Source: Nitrosospira sp. Is2 | GTDB taxonomy: Bacteria; Pseudomonadota; Gammaproteobacteria; Burkholderiales; Nitrosomonadaceae | Length of the DNA: 64,000 nucleotides | NCBI RefSeq assembly: GCF_033095785.1 | Contig: NZ_CP137134.1 | Location: 930,001 to 994,000, forward strand | Direction of reading: 5' to 3' | Shown: piece after piece, positions 53,819 through 62,796 of the stretch | How the letters are laid out: each line of letters opens with the position of its first letter | How positions within the stretch are numbered: position 1 is the stretch's first letter | Notes under the pieces: model-generated | What the model was told of the DNA's origin: nothing | The model's database searches: none | The model's input: only the letters and a program-made list of their open reading frames with translations | Made by a program: the position numbers and the translations under genes

Positions 53819-54649
53819 TTAGCCGCGAACTTTACGCGCAAAACCGATCTCCATCCATTTCCTGACCCTATTTGCATCACCCAGGCGCGTATTCTTCCCC
53901 GAGGAGTCAAGCAATACGATAATAACTGGCCTGCCGGTTATTTTGGCCTGCATCACGAGGCAGCGGCCGGCTTCGCTGAGAAAGCCGGTTTTTGATACGC
54001 CAATCTCCCAACTGCTGCTACGGACCAGATTGTTCGAGTTAACAAATTGCACGCTATGATCATCATCCCCGAATTCGACCGCGTGCGCCGGGGTTGTGGA
54101 GAATTCTCGGATGAGCTCGTAGTCATATGCAGCACTCACGAGCTTTGCCAAATCGCGCGCGGTGGAAACGTTGGCGCGGTTCAAACCGGTGGAATCGACA
54201 AAATAACTGTTGCCCATGCCGAGCTCGAATGCCTTGCGATTCATTGCATCCACGAACCCGCGCGCACCGCCGGGATAGCTCCGTCCCAGCGCTGCGGCGG
54301 CGCGGTTTTCAGATGACATCAGGGCAAGCCTCAGCATTTCTTCACGACTAAGGCTGGTTCCGACGCGCAGGCGCGAACGTGTATTCTTGAGAATGTCAAC
54401 GTCGGCCTCTTCTATAAAGATCTCCTCGTTCAATGGTAATTGTGCGTCAAGCACAACCATCGCCGTCATGAGCTTGGTAATGGAAGCGATCGGCATTACC
54501 TTGTCCGGATTCTTGTCAAAAAGAATGCGCTCCTGTCGCGCGTCCATGATTAGCGCAGCTTGGGATTTTAACTTTAGCCCGACCTGTTGCGCAAAGGCAC
54601 TGCCGGTAAATGCAAACGTAATACAAACCGCGACGATAAGCTTTTTCAT
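53819..54649 (-). CDS. pbpG: D-alanyl-D-alanine endopeptidase, PbpG-like
   Basis: This 276-residue periplasmic serine peptidase of family S11 has a signal peptide (KKLIVAVCITFAFTGSAFA). The three active-site motifs are SITK (Ser-x2-Lys), SEN and KTG in GVSKTGFLSEAG. It cuts peptide cross-links in peptidoglycan. I chose the ATG at 54649 with AGAAG upstream; an ATG at 54667 would add six polar residues. The frame is open further upstream without family character. It appears to be monocistronic. Confidence 0.9.
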   Translation of the reverse strand: MKKLIVAVCITFAFTGSAFAQQVGLKLKSQAALIMDARQERILFDKNPDKVMPIASITKLMTAMVVLDAQLPLNEEIFIEEADVDILKNTRSRLRVGTSLSREEMLRLALMSSENRAAAALGRSYPGGARGFVDAMNRKAFELGMGNSYFVDSTGLNRANVSTARDLAKLVSAAYDYELIREFSTTPAHAVEFGDDDHSVQFVNSNNLVRSSSWEIGVSKTGFLSEAGRCLVMQAKITGRPVIIVLLDSSGKNTRLGDANRVRKWMEIGFARKVRG

Positions 54650-54889
54650 TTTTTTGCTTCTTTCCATATCTTTGGAAACCATATCCGCCCCCCGCGGACT
54701 GGGAAGTTGCGGACGATAACTTAACAAATATAACGAGATCGGGAAAGAGCTTTTTTGCATTCCAGCGAAACGAATTACCCTTTTCGGGATGGAAAGTTTA
54801 GGCTGGGGCCGTACCGAGCAACGACAGGGGTTCCGGAACGGACATCAGGGTCACGCAATGGGGGTCGGATACATACTCCCTTACAGGTT

Positions 54890-57800
54890 TCAATTTCTAA
54901 TGCTCAATGGCAGCCTGTGACGTTCGATAAGGGCTGTGGCTGCAGCCTCAAGCGGAAGGGGCCGCGAAAAATAGTAACCCTGCATCTCGTCACAGCCGTG
55001 GTTAATTAGAAAGTCCAGTTGCGGTCTCGTTTCGACTCCCTCGGCGATTACCTTTAGCCCCAAACTGTGCGCGAGGTTGATCATTGCCACTGCGATGGTT
55101 GCATCGTCCGGATCCGTGGTGACATCGCGGATAAACGCGCGGTCGATCTTGAGTACGTCGAGTGGAAATCGTTTCAGGTAGGCCAGGCTTGAATAGCCGG
55201 TTCCGAAATCATCCATTGATATCTGCACGCCAAAAGCTTTCAGATTCCGGAGTGCATTCGTGGCGACTTCGGCCTCTTCCATTAACACTGATTCCGTCAA
55301 CTCGAACTCGAGCAACCGTGGATCGATTCCCGTCGTTTTGAGCGTATTTCCAATAACATCGTCAAGGTCTTGCTGCTGAAACTGGCGTGCCGAGAGATTT
55401 ACCGAAATCGGGTGCAGAAGGAGGCCCTGATCCTCCCATTTTCTGATCTGCTCACATACTGTTTGGACGACCCATTCTCCCACCGGCACAATGAGGCCGG
55501 TATCCTCAAGCACAGAAATGAATTGCAAAGGCGGCACGAGCCCATGCGTTGGATGCTGCCAGCGCAACAGAGCCTCGAAACCTGTTATCCCGCCATTGAC
55601 CAGGCTCGCCTTCGGCTGATAATGGAGCACGAATTCATGCCTTGCCAGCGCCCCGCGCAATTGCGTTTCCATCTTCAGTCGGGCCACTGCGCGCTCATTC
55701 ATCTGCGGCAGGTAAAACTGATAGATCGCGGGACCTTGCTCTTTCGCCTGAAACATCGCGGTATCCGCGCTCCTGAGCAGACTGTCCGCGTCATCCCCGT
55801 CGCCAGGGAAAATGCTGATGCCAAGACTTGCGGAAATGTAAACTTCCTGTCCTTCCAGCTCAAACGATAGCGAGAGCGCGCCAATCACCTTTTCTGCAAC
55901 TACGGTTGCATCATCGGCATGGGTGAGGTTACATAGGATAAACCCGAACTCGTCGCCGCTCAGACGCGCTACCGTATCGCAGGAACGCACGCATTGTTGC
56001 AAGCGTCGCGCGACTTGAACGAGCAACCTGTCGCCTGTGCTATGGCCCATCGTGTCGTTGACGATTTTGAACCGGTCAAGATCAGCGAACACAACAGCGA
56101 GCCGCTCCTGGTTACGCTGTGCATGCTCCATGGCCTTCTTTAGTCGATCGAGGAACAGATTGCGGTTGGGTAGTTCTGTCAAGGGATCGAACTGAGCCAA
56201 ATAGGTGAGGTGTTCTTCGGTTCTCTTGCGATCTATTGCAGTCGCAAGAATATTTGCCAGACTCTGCAGAAAATTGGTACTGCTGGCATTGAAATAATGT
56301 GCATCACGGCCATAGGCTCCAAGCACACCGTAGGGCCCCCCAGCACCTGAGATCACCACGCCCGCAGCGCTGCGTATATGGTGGCTTTTCAGAATTTTCG
56401 AGGGCTTGAAACGCGTTTCAGTGCAAAAATCGTCCACCACTACGGCTTGATGGCTGGCAAGAATAAACCGGTTCTGGCTGTTTTCATATGTATAAGAGAT
56501 GCAACGGCCTACCCAACCCTCCTGCCACCCAAAACCCGCCTTAAGGTTGAACGAGCGCATATCCGGAGCAAGCAGGAGAGCTTTGGAGAAACCAACGTTA
56601 AGTCCTTCCGATGCGATTACAGCCGCCTCATGCCACAACTCGTCAAGATTCGCGCTAGCGAGCGCCTTCTGTCCGAAATCCGCGATAAGCTCCTGCTGCA
56701 TCGCATGTTGCTGAATGGCAAGCTCCGTCTGCTTGCGCTCGGTTATATCGATGGCGGTACCTACAATAATCAGCTCATTTTTTTTTCCGAATTTCACCGT
56801 CTTGGCGATATGAACATGCCGCACCTGTTCGTGCCGTTGCAGTATGCGGAAATCAAACTGCCTGCTTCCGTTCTCCTCCCTGATCTTGTTCAGCTGGGCT
56901 TCCTTCGCGGTAAGGTCGTCGGGATGAACATACGAACTCCAGATTTCATACGTGATCGCGGTCCCGCGGGGAACACCGTGGATGTCATACATCCGGTCGT
57001 CCCAGATAATTTCGTTGGTTGCAATATTCCATTCCCAAATTCCTATTGCCGCAGCCTCGGTGGCAAGAGAAAGACGCGCTCTCTCCTCGAGCAAAACACG
57101 TTCTCTGCGAGTCGATTCCGCTCGCAGCCACACGTTTTCTATGACCGTCGGTAACCGCTGAATATAGCCAGGGCTTTTAACCACGTAATCGGCGGCTCCC
57201 AGCTTGAGCGATTGCCGCGCAATTTCTTCGTCCCCTTGTCCGATAACCAGAACAATAGGCACATCGAGCCCGCGCACCTGGCAGAGCTCCTTTAAAATGT
57301 CGGTGGCAGAAGCGCCGGGCAAGCGATAATCAAGTAGAAGAACATCAATATCGGTACGTGAGCCGCTACCGGCAAATCGGTGGAAGACCTGTTCAGCTGT
57401 CTGAAGGGATTCAATATTCAGATGCGGCGCCAAGGCAACCAGCTCCCGTTTCGTCAGGTCGGTATCATGGGTATTCGGGTCAACGAACACGACCTTGAGC
57501 GCGGCCGCCCGCCAAAACGTTTCGGTGTGGAATTTTTCAAGCGCTGCCAGCAGTACGAGAGGAAGAGTCTCAAGGTAACCGCCTCGCTTGATGACGTAAT
57601 CATCAGCACCCGCTCGGAGTAAAGCCAGTAACAATTCCTCGCTGCCCGAGCCGGTTAGAACAACTACGGGGAGGGGCAGACGCCAGGAGCGAACCTGAGC
57701 AAGCAACGTTTTACCGCTTCCGTCGGGAAGATTGAGGTCGGTAAGAACCAACTCATAACGATCAACTTCTGCATCGGCGTCGGGAACGGGTGCCGACGCC

Positions 57801-57970
57801 GGCGTCCTTTTCTGACTGCTCCCGTAAACCGTATAAAACAGCTCCAGTCTCGCCAGTGCTTCGGTCAGAGTGCTTACGATATCAAGCTGAATTTCAGGTG
57901 CGCGTTTCCCGAGCTCGATCCGCACCAGATCGGCGTCCAGTGCATTGTCCTCCAGATAGAGAACCTTCAT
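54890..57970 (-). CDS. REC-REC-PAS-GAF-GGDEF-EAL signalling protein
   Basis: This 1026-residue protein has two receivers: REC1 with phospho-acceptor D78 and K128, and REC2 with D214. A PAS domain (about 300-410) and a GAF domain (about 425-580) follow. The GGDEF domain has SGDEF at 671-675 in place of GGDEF, and the EAL domain has EALLRW, ELTES, DDFGTGYSS and AEGVET. It probably makes or degrades c-di-GMP under control of phosphorelay input. Its start overlaps the upstream receiver gene by 4 bases (ATGA), so it is coupled to the kinase-receiver pair. Confidence 0.92.
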   Translation of the reverse strand: MKVLYLEDNALDADLVRIELGKRAPEIQLDIVSTLTEALARLELFYTVYGSSQKRTPASAPVPDADAEVDRYELVLTDLNLPDGSGKTLLAQVRSWRLPLPVVVLTGSGSEELLLALLRAGADDYVIKRGGYLETLPLVLLAALEKFHTETFWRAAALKVVFVDPNTHDTDLTKRELVALAPHLNIESLQTAEQVFHRFAGSGSRTDIDVLLLDYRLPGASATDILKELCQVRGLDVPIVLVIGQGDEEIARQSLKLGAADYVVKSPGYIQRLPTVIENVWLRAESTRRERVLLEERARLSLATEAAAIGIWEWNIATNEIIWDDRMYDIHGVPRGTAITYEIWSSYVHPDDLTAKEAQLNKIREENGSRQFDFRILQRHEQVRHVHIAKTVKFGKKNELIIVGTAIDITERKQTELAIQQHAMQQELIADFGQKALASANLDELWHEAAVIASEGLNVGFSKALLLAPDMRSFNLKAGFGWQEGWVGRCISYTYENSQNRFILASHQAVVVDDFCTETRFKPSKILKSHHIRSAAGVVISGAGGPYGVLGAYGRDAHYFNASSTNFLQSLANILATAIDRKRTEEHLTYLAQFDPLTELPNRNLFLDRLKKAMEHAQRNQERLAVVFADLDRFKIVNDTMGHSTGDRLLVQVARRLQQCVRSCDTVARLSGDEFGFILCNLTHADDATVVAEKVIGALSLSFELEGQEVYISASLGISIFPGDGDDADSLLRSADTAMFQAKEQGPAIYQFYLPQMNERAVARLKMETQLRGALARHEFVLHYQPKASLVNGGITGFEALLRWQHPTHGLVPPLQFISVLEDTGLIVPVGEWVVQTVCEQIRKWEDQGLLLHPISVNLSARQFQQQDLDDVIGNTLKTTGIDPRLLEFELTESVLMEEAEVATNALRNLKAFGVQISMDDFGTGYSSLAYLKRFPLDVLKIDRAFIRDVTTDPDDATIAVAMINLAHSLGLKVIAEGVETRPQLDFLINHGCDEMQGYYFSRPLPLEAAATALIERHRLPLSIRN

Positions 57971-58401
57971 GCGTGCTTCGGAAAGCTGTGCATGTTGAGG
58001 ACAGTCCAGTACAACTCGATTTGCCTGGCTACTTCTATAAACTTATCGAAATCGACCGGTTTCACGATATACGAGTTGGCCCCAAGCGAATACGCTTCGT
58101 TGATATCGCCGTCTTCTGCGGAAGAAGTCAGCACTACGACGGGAACAGTGCCGAAAACCGGATGCTCCCGAATAACACGCAAGACATCCAGCCCACTGAT
58201 TTTGGGTAGCTTCAGATCAAGGAGAATGACCGACGGCACGATGTCTCCCACCCGCCATGTGTCGATGAGATCGAGCGCTTCCTGCCCGTCGCGCGCCACC
58301 TTAAGCGGATTGGCCAGGTTGTGGCGGATAAAGGCACGTCGGGTAAGGTCCACATCCATCGGATTGTCTTCGATGAGTAGAATTGGCACGGTATGACTCA
58401 C
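57967..58401 (-). CDS. Single-domain response regulator
   Basis: This 144-residue receiver has acidic residues IEDN near the N-terminus, phospho-acceptor Asp in VILLDLKLP, Thr/Ser in VVLTSS and Lys in YIVKPVDFDKF. The PVDFDKFIEV ending is typical of Rcp1-type receivers paired with phytochrome-like kinases. No output domain is present, so it passes phosphate between the kinase upstream and the GGDEF/EAL protein downstream. The GTG at 58401 begins 8 bases after the kinase stop. Confidence 0.9.
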   Translation of the reverse strand: MSHTVPILLIEDNPMDVDLTRRAFIRHNLANPLKVARDGQEALDLIDTWRVGDIVPSVILLDLKLPKISGLDVLRVIREHPVFGTVPVVVLTSSAEDGDINEAYSLGANSYIVKPVDFDKFIEVARQIELYWTVLNMHSFPKHA

Positions 58402-58409
58402 ACTAGACT

Positions 58410-60413
58410 TTAATCGGTCGGGGAAACTGTTTCCTGGGACCGGCTGGATAAAGGCAGCTGGAGGAAAAAAACCGCGCCGGCACCAAGCTGACTTTCCGCC
58501 CATACTCGCCCACCCATCCGTTCCATGGCCTTCTGGACCATAGCCAGGCCAATTCCGGTACCCGGGTAGTCCTCCACGCGATGAAGGCGTTGGAAAATTT
58601 CGAAAATCTTGTCGTAAAAACGCATATCGAATCCGATTCCATTATCACGTACAGAGATCGTGCAATTGCCATCCCCGGCCTGAGCAAGAATTTCGATGAC
58701 TGGTTGCGGGGCATGTCTGGAGAACTTGAGCGCGTTATCGATCAGATTGCGCAAAGCGATCGCTAGCGCATCCGGGTCAGCATTGACACGAAAATCGTCG
58801 ACTTTGACCGTCAAACGGGCGTCACCGACAACATTCTGGAACTGGCCCAAGAGATTGGATACAAACGTGGAGAGTCTGACAGGGGTGGAAGATGCCATAC
58901 GCCGTTCGAGCTTCGAATATGCGAGCAGATCTTCTATCAAGTCTGTCATGTGTTTCGTCGCGGCGCGAATATTCTTTAAAAAACTCCGCCCTTCCTCATC
59001 AAGACGTTCGTGGTAGCTTTCAAGCAAAAGGCGACTGTACCCATCGATCCCTCGAAGCGGCGCCCGGAGATCATGAGAGACGGAATAACAAAAATTCTCC
59101 AGCTCCTTGCTCTTCGCAACAAGCTGGGCAGTACGTTCATTTACCTTATACTCAAGATTTATCTTCGCATCTCGCAGCGCTTCTTCTGCCTGCTTACGCT
59201 CGGTAATATCTTTAATGGTTAGAAACGCCAACCCCTTGCCGTCGCCGTAGTGCGAAATGGCGCCGGAATAGCTTAGGACGCGCACCCAACCCGTACCTAT
59301 GCGTCGAAGCCTCAGTTCCAGATCTTGAAGCTGCTCGCCCCGAAGAATTCTTATCAATGGCCATAACTTGCCAGGCAGAACGGAGCCATCGAGTGTCGAC
59401 AGCTCGTACATCTTCGCAAAACTGTCAATATCGCGTAGCGCTTCGTCCGCGTTGGTTATGTCGTGCATTTTGAGCGCTGCCCGATTCCAGTGCAGCAGCC
59501 TGCTAGAGAAATCGGACACGACGAGACCCTCGCTCATGTTCTCCATCACAACCTGAAGTTGCCTCTCGGTCTCGCGTTTAGCCTGTTCCGCGAGCCTCTG
59601 GTCGTGCACGTCCGTGTTGGTTCCAAGCCAATTGACTATACGGCCTTCACTGTTTCTCAACGGCTCCGCCCGCGTTAAAAAGATACGGAATTGTCCATCG
59701 GCCCCTCGCAGTGGAAATTCCATGTCGAATACCTGCTCCGACGCAATCGCGTTATTCCAGCGTTCCATTACCTCGGGCAGCAGTTCGGGGTCATGCAGTT
59801 TTTGCCAACCCCAGCCTTCCATTTCCTCCGGTGTTGCCCCGGTGTAATCGTACCAACGCTGGTTGTACCAGGATCGTGACCCATCAGGATTCGCGATCCA
59901 TGCCAGTTGCGGAATGGTGTTGACCATGGTGTGAAACCATTCCTCACGCTCCTGCAACGCCAACTCGGCGCGTCGGCGGGCGGTGATATCCAGACTGATT
60001 GCCAGAAATGCCGCGCGGCCCGGTTGCGTAGATAACTGCAGGTGAACCTCGACCGGATAACGCGTGCCGTCTGCGCGTAAGTGCGAAGCTTCGAAAATAA
60101 TGACTTCCTTTTCACCACACAGAAGCGGTTTAACCATCGCCCGGAATGATGTTTCGTCAAATTCGGGCTTGAGGTCCAACGGCGTCATCATCCGCAGCGC
60201 GGCCATGTCATAGCCAAGATTGCACTGGGCACCACGATTTACATACTCAAAACGCAGAGTCTGGGCATCAAAAAGGTAGATTTCATTCAAACTCTGCTCA
60301 AGAATGCTGTGAGCTCTGCCGTCCGTATCCCCGCTTTGTAAAAGCTGGGCGTCATCCTTTACCTTTTTTGCGTCAGATGCGCCTCCGGTATGGTTTTCGA
60401 CTCGAGAATTCAT
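58410..60413 (-). CDS. Multi-PAS sensor histidine kinase
   Basis: This 667-residue cytoplasmic kinase has three PAS/PAC units (about 35-150, 155-280 and 285-410) and a coiled-coil linker. The HisKA box is SHDLRAPL with H447, and the catalytic domain has NLIDNALKFS, RDNGIGF and GTGIGLAM. It belongs to the phytochrome-like kinase group without a chromophore GAF domain. There are no membrane helices, so the signal is sensed inside the cell. It is the first gene of the three-gene cascade. Confidence 0.93.
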   Translation of the reverse strand: MNSRVENHTGGASDAKKVKDDAQLLQSGDTDGRAHSILEQSLNEIYLFDAQTLRFEYVNRGAQCNLGYDMAALRMMTPLDLKPEFDETSFRAMVKPLLCGEKEVIIFEASHLRADGTRYPVEVHLQLSTQPGRAAFLAISLDITARRRAELALQEREEWFHTMVNTIPQLAWIANPDGSRSWYNQRWYDYTGATPEEMEGWGWQKLHDPELLPEVMERWNNAIASEQVFDMEFPLRGADGQFRIFLTRAEPLRNSEGRIVNWLGTNTDVHDQRLAEQAKRETERQLQVVMENMSEGLVVSDFSSRLLHWNRAALKMHDITNADEALRDIDSFAKMYELSTLDGSVLPGKLWPLIRILRGEQLQDLELRLRRIGTGWVRVLSYSGAISHYGDGKGLAFLTIKDITERKQAEEALRDAKINLEYKVNERTAQLVAKSKELENFCYSVSHDLRAPLRGIDGYSRLLLESYHERLDEEGRSFLKNIRAATKHMTDLIEDLLAYSKLERRMASSTPVRLSTFVSNLLGQFQNVVGDARLTVKVDDFRVNADPDALAIALRNLIDNALKFSRHAPQPVIEILAQAGDGNCTISVRDNGIGFDMRFYDKIFEIFQRLHRVEDYPGTGIGLAMVQKAMERMGGRVWAESQLGAGAVFFLQLPLSSRSQETVSPTD

Positions 60414-60910
60414 AACAAAACGGAGGGCTTTACCCTTCGCGCCCCAAATTTATCATGCGTATCACTGCTATTATTCCGAGTCTCAAATTGATCAGGCATG
60501 GAACGTGCCCGCGCTCTGCATTGCCGTTGAAAAACAATTGCTCGCTATCGGCATAACGGAGCTATGAAACCTTAAAATGAGCGATGTGCATAGCTGTAAG
60601 ATTTTACAGGTGACGACAAAATAGGATGGCATGTGTCTGGCCTCCACACTTGAAACAGGGAAAGTGACCTGCGGTCGTCCATTACGTGGACATTCTTTTG
60701 AGACCCCAGCGGAAGAGATCAGGGGTTTGATAGGATGGATGAATTCCCCCGAGATACGGTTGAAGTAGCTCCGGCAGAGTGCGCCCGCAATGCTCAGCTA
60801 CACCATCGTTGCCGAACGATCGTTGTGCTTCGGCACAGCCGCTGCCGGGATGACTTATTACTGAGATTTAAACAACAAAGGGGTTAATACCGCCCCATTC
60901 GGAGATAAAC
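60414..60910. other. 497-base divergent gap
   Basis: The gap lies between the histidine kinase (minus) and the exbB-like gene (plus). No gene is supported. It must hold both promoters, but I see no consensus pair that I trust. Confidence 0.45.
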
Positions 60911-61555
60911 ATGCAAGAACTACAAGCAACCTGGACCGCCTTGAAGCTCGGCGGTTTTATCATTTTGCCGTTGTCTTTGCTGGCAGTGATTGCGTTGGCG
61001 ATTATGATCGAGAAGGCATTTGTCTATTGGCGTTATGCCCGCCTCTCGCACGACCTGCTGAACCTGGTGGAGACCTATGGCTTCGCATGGCACGACCTCG
61101 AAAAAATACTGTCCGGACTCGACGAGCGTCACTATTACAAGCGCTTCTTCGAGGTGGTGATCAGCAATAGGCACCGCCCGTCCTGGTGGACCGAATCGCG
61201 AGCGGCCGATGAGGCTCAGCTGATCGAGAAGTCGCTTGCGAGCAGGCTGTGGGTCCTGGAGACGATCGTTACCGCTGCACCCTTGCTCGGCCTCGTGGGT
61301 ACGGTTGTCGGCATGATGCAGGCTTTCAAAATAATCGGGGGTGAGGGTATCGTCAATCCCACCGCCGTGACCGGGGGAGTGGCAGAAGCACTTATTGCAA
61401 CAGTCGTCGGCCTGGTGATCGCGCTAATTGCGCTGTTCGGCTTCAACTATTTCTCCCGTTTGCAATCCCAGACCATGGATGAGATGGAGCGCCTCGGCAC
61501 ACGCCTGATCGACCACATTCGCCTGGACCAGGAGGGTAACCATGAAGCTTCGTAG
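60911..61555 (+). CDS. MotA/TolQ/ExbB proton channel family protein
   Basis: This 214-residue inner-membrane protein has three helices. The family core is LWVLETIVTAAPLLGLVGTVVGMMQAF with the second and third helices VTGGVAEALIATVVGLVIALIALFGFNYF. It forms the proton channel that powers a TonB- or Tol-type system. The ATG has GGAGATAAAC upstream. It overlaps the exbD-like gene by 14 bases and is the first gene of a three-gene unit. Confidence 0.93.
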   Translation: MQELQATWTALKLGGFIILPLSLLAVIALAIMIEKAFVYWRYARLSHDLLNLVETYGFAWHDLEKILSGLDERHYYKRFFEVVISNRHRPSWWTESRAADEAQLIEKSLASRLWVLETIVTAAPLLGLVGTVVGMMQAFKIIGGEGIVNPTAVTGGVAEALIATVVGLVIALIALFGFNYFSRLQSQTMDEMERLGTRLIDHIRLDQEGNHEAS

Positions 61556-61943
61556 ATCCCGGGAATTTCGCAAGGGGCGAATAGAAATCATCCCCATGAT
61601 CGACGTCATGTTCTTTCTGCTTGCGACCTTCATGCTGTCTTCGTTATCCATGCAGAACCTAGATTCCCTGCAAGTGAATCTGCCTCAGGGGCAAGCCGAA
61701 AAGCTGTCGGCCAAAACCCCTGTGACGTTGACGCTGACAAGCGACAGCCAGATCTTCATTAATCGCACACCGGTTACACTCGAGACGCTCGCTGAAACGC
61801 TCAAACCGCTACTTCAGGATTCGGAACATAAACTGATCGTCTCGGCTGATAACGATGCGCCGCAGGGCGTGGTGGTTCAAGCCATGTTGCGTGCCCGCTC
61901 TGCCGGCGCGCAACACTTTTTGATCGCGGTTAAACACAAATAA
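61542..61943 (+). CDS. ExbD/TolR-family protein
   Basis: This 133-residue protein has one N-terminal helix with the conserved proton-path Asp in IIPMIDVMFFLLATFML. A periplasmic domain ends VVVQAMLRARSAGAQHFLIAVKH. It works with the ExbB-like channel. The ATG has AGGAGGGTAACC upstream and lies inside the exbB end. Confidence 0.94.
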   Translation: MKLRRSREFRKGRIEIIPMIDVMFFLLATFMLSSLSMQNLDSLQVNLPQGQAEKLSAKTPVTLTLTSDSQIFINRTPVTLETLAETLKPLLQDSEHKLIVSADNDAPQGVVVQAMLRARSAGAQHFLIAVKHK

Positions 61944-61953
61944 TTTCCTGAGC

Positions 61954-62775
61954 ATGCTCAATTCCAGATCGAAGGAAATTCGAGTCTGGTGGCCCATGCC
62001 ACTGGCGGCCATTATTTGGCTGGTCATCATCTGGGCATTCGGTTTTTTACTCACATCGCCGAAGGTGGAGATGACGCCCCCCGCGCCTATTGAAGCCAGC
62101 TTTGTGGAACTGCCTGAAGAAAAGCCGCAGCAAAAATCGGTGACTATCCCTCAGAAGGCCCCAAAAACACCGCCTCCCCCTAGGCCTCAGCCGCGTCTGG
62201 GTGCTCAAAAATCAAAACCAGCGCAGCCCCTCCCGGAAAAAAAAGGCGCGCGCAAGGATGAAGCGCCGGCCACAACCGCGCGAGCACAACCGGAAGCGCC
62301 GAAGGATATGACGGCTTACATGAACGAAGCGCGCGAGCGCCGTCGCGCAGGGGGGATATTTGAAGATGAGCCTACCGAACCAAGAAATGTGGAGCGCGAA
62401 CCGTCTGAAGAAGAACTCAGAATGGCTAATGTCAAACGCAACCTGCGTGAACCGGGGGCAAGCGGTATTTTTCAAATTACGCGGATGGGAGCCCGCAGCG
62501 CCCAGTTTTTATTTCGCGCCTGGAGAATGGATAGCAGCAATACCAGGCGGGAAGTGGTTGAAGTCACCGCAGGACCGGATGTCGACATTCAGCGCGCCGT
62601 CGCGCGAAGGATGATCGAACTGATCCGCGAATACCATAAAGGCGACTTTAACTGGGAATCTTACCGTCTCGGCCGGGTCGTCACCCTTTCCTCCCGCCCG
62701 GAAGACAGCAAGGGTTTGGAGGATTTTCTGATACGGGAATTTTTCTATGATCCCTCCATTCCTCCGCCGAGATAA
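61954..62775 (+). CDS. TonB-like protein with non-standard C-terminus
   Basis: This 273-residue protein has an N-terminal helix (PLAAIIWLVIIWAFGFLLT) and a proline-rich periplasmic stretch (PKTPPPPRPQP...). A charged linker and a C-terminal domain of about 130 residues (GIFQITRMGARSAQFLFRAWRMDSS...) follow. The position after exbB/exbD and the first half are TonB-like. The C-terminal half lacks the usual TonB ending with YP and GxV...SG motifs, so it may touch a different partner. It starts 10 bases after exbD. I am sure of the operon but not of the function. Confidence 0.8.
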   Translation: MLNSRSKEIRVWWPMPLAAIIWLVIIWAFGFLLTSPKVEMTPPAPIEASFVELPEEKPQQKSVTIPQKAPKTPPPPRPQPRLGAQKSKPAQPLPEKKGARKDEAPATTARAQPEAPKDMTAYMNEARERRRAGGIFEDEPTEPRNVEREPSEEELRMANVKRNLREPGASGIFQITRMGARSAQFLFRAWRMDSSNTRREVVEVTAGPDVDIQRAVARRMIELIREYHKGDFNWESYRLGRVVTLSSRPEDSKGLEDFLIREFFYDPSIPPPR

Positions 62776-62796
62776 GCAAATCGCCGTTCAACATCT

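Noticed and set aside
56378..57154. 258-codon plus frame inside the GGDEF/EAL gene
   Set aside because: It is opposite a gene with clear domains and shows no family content.
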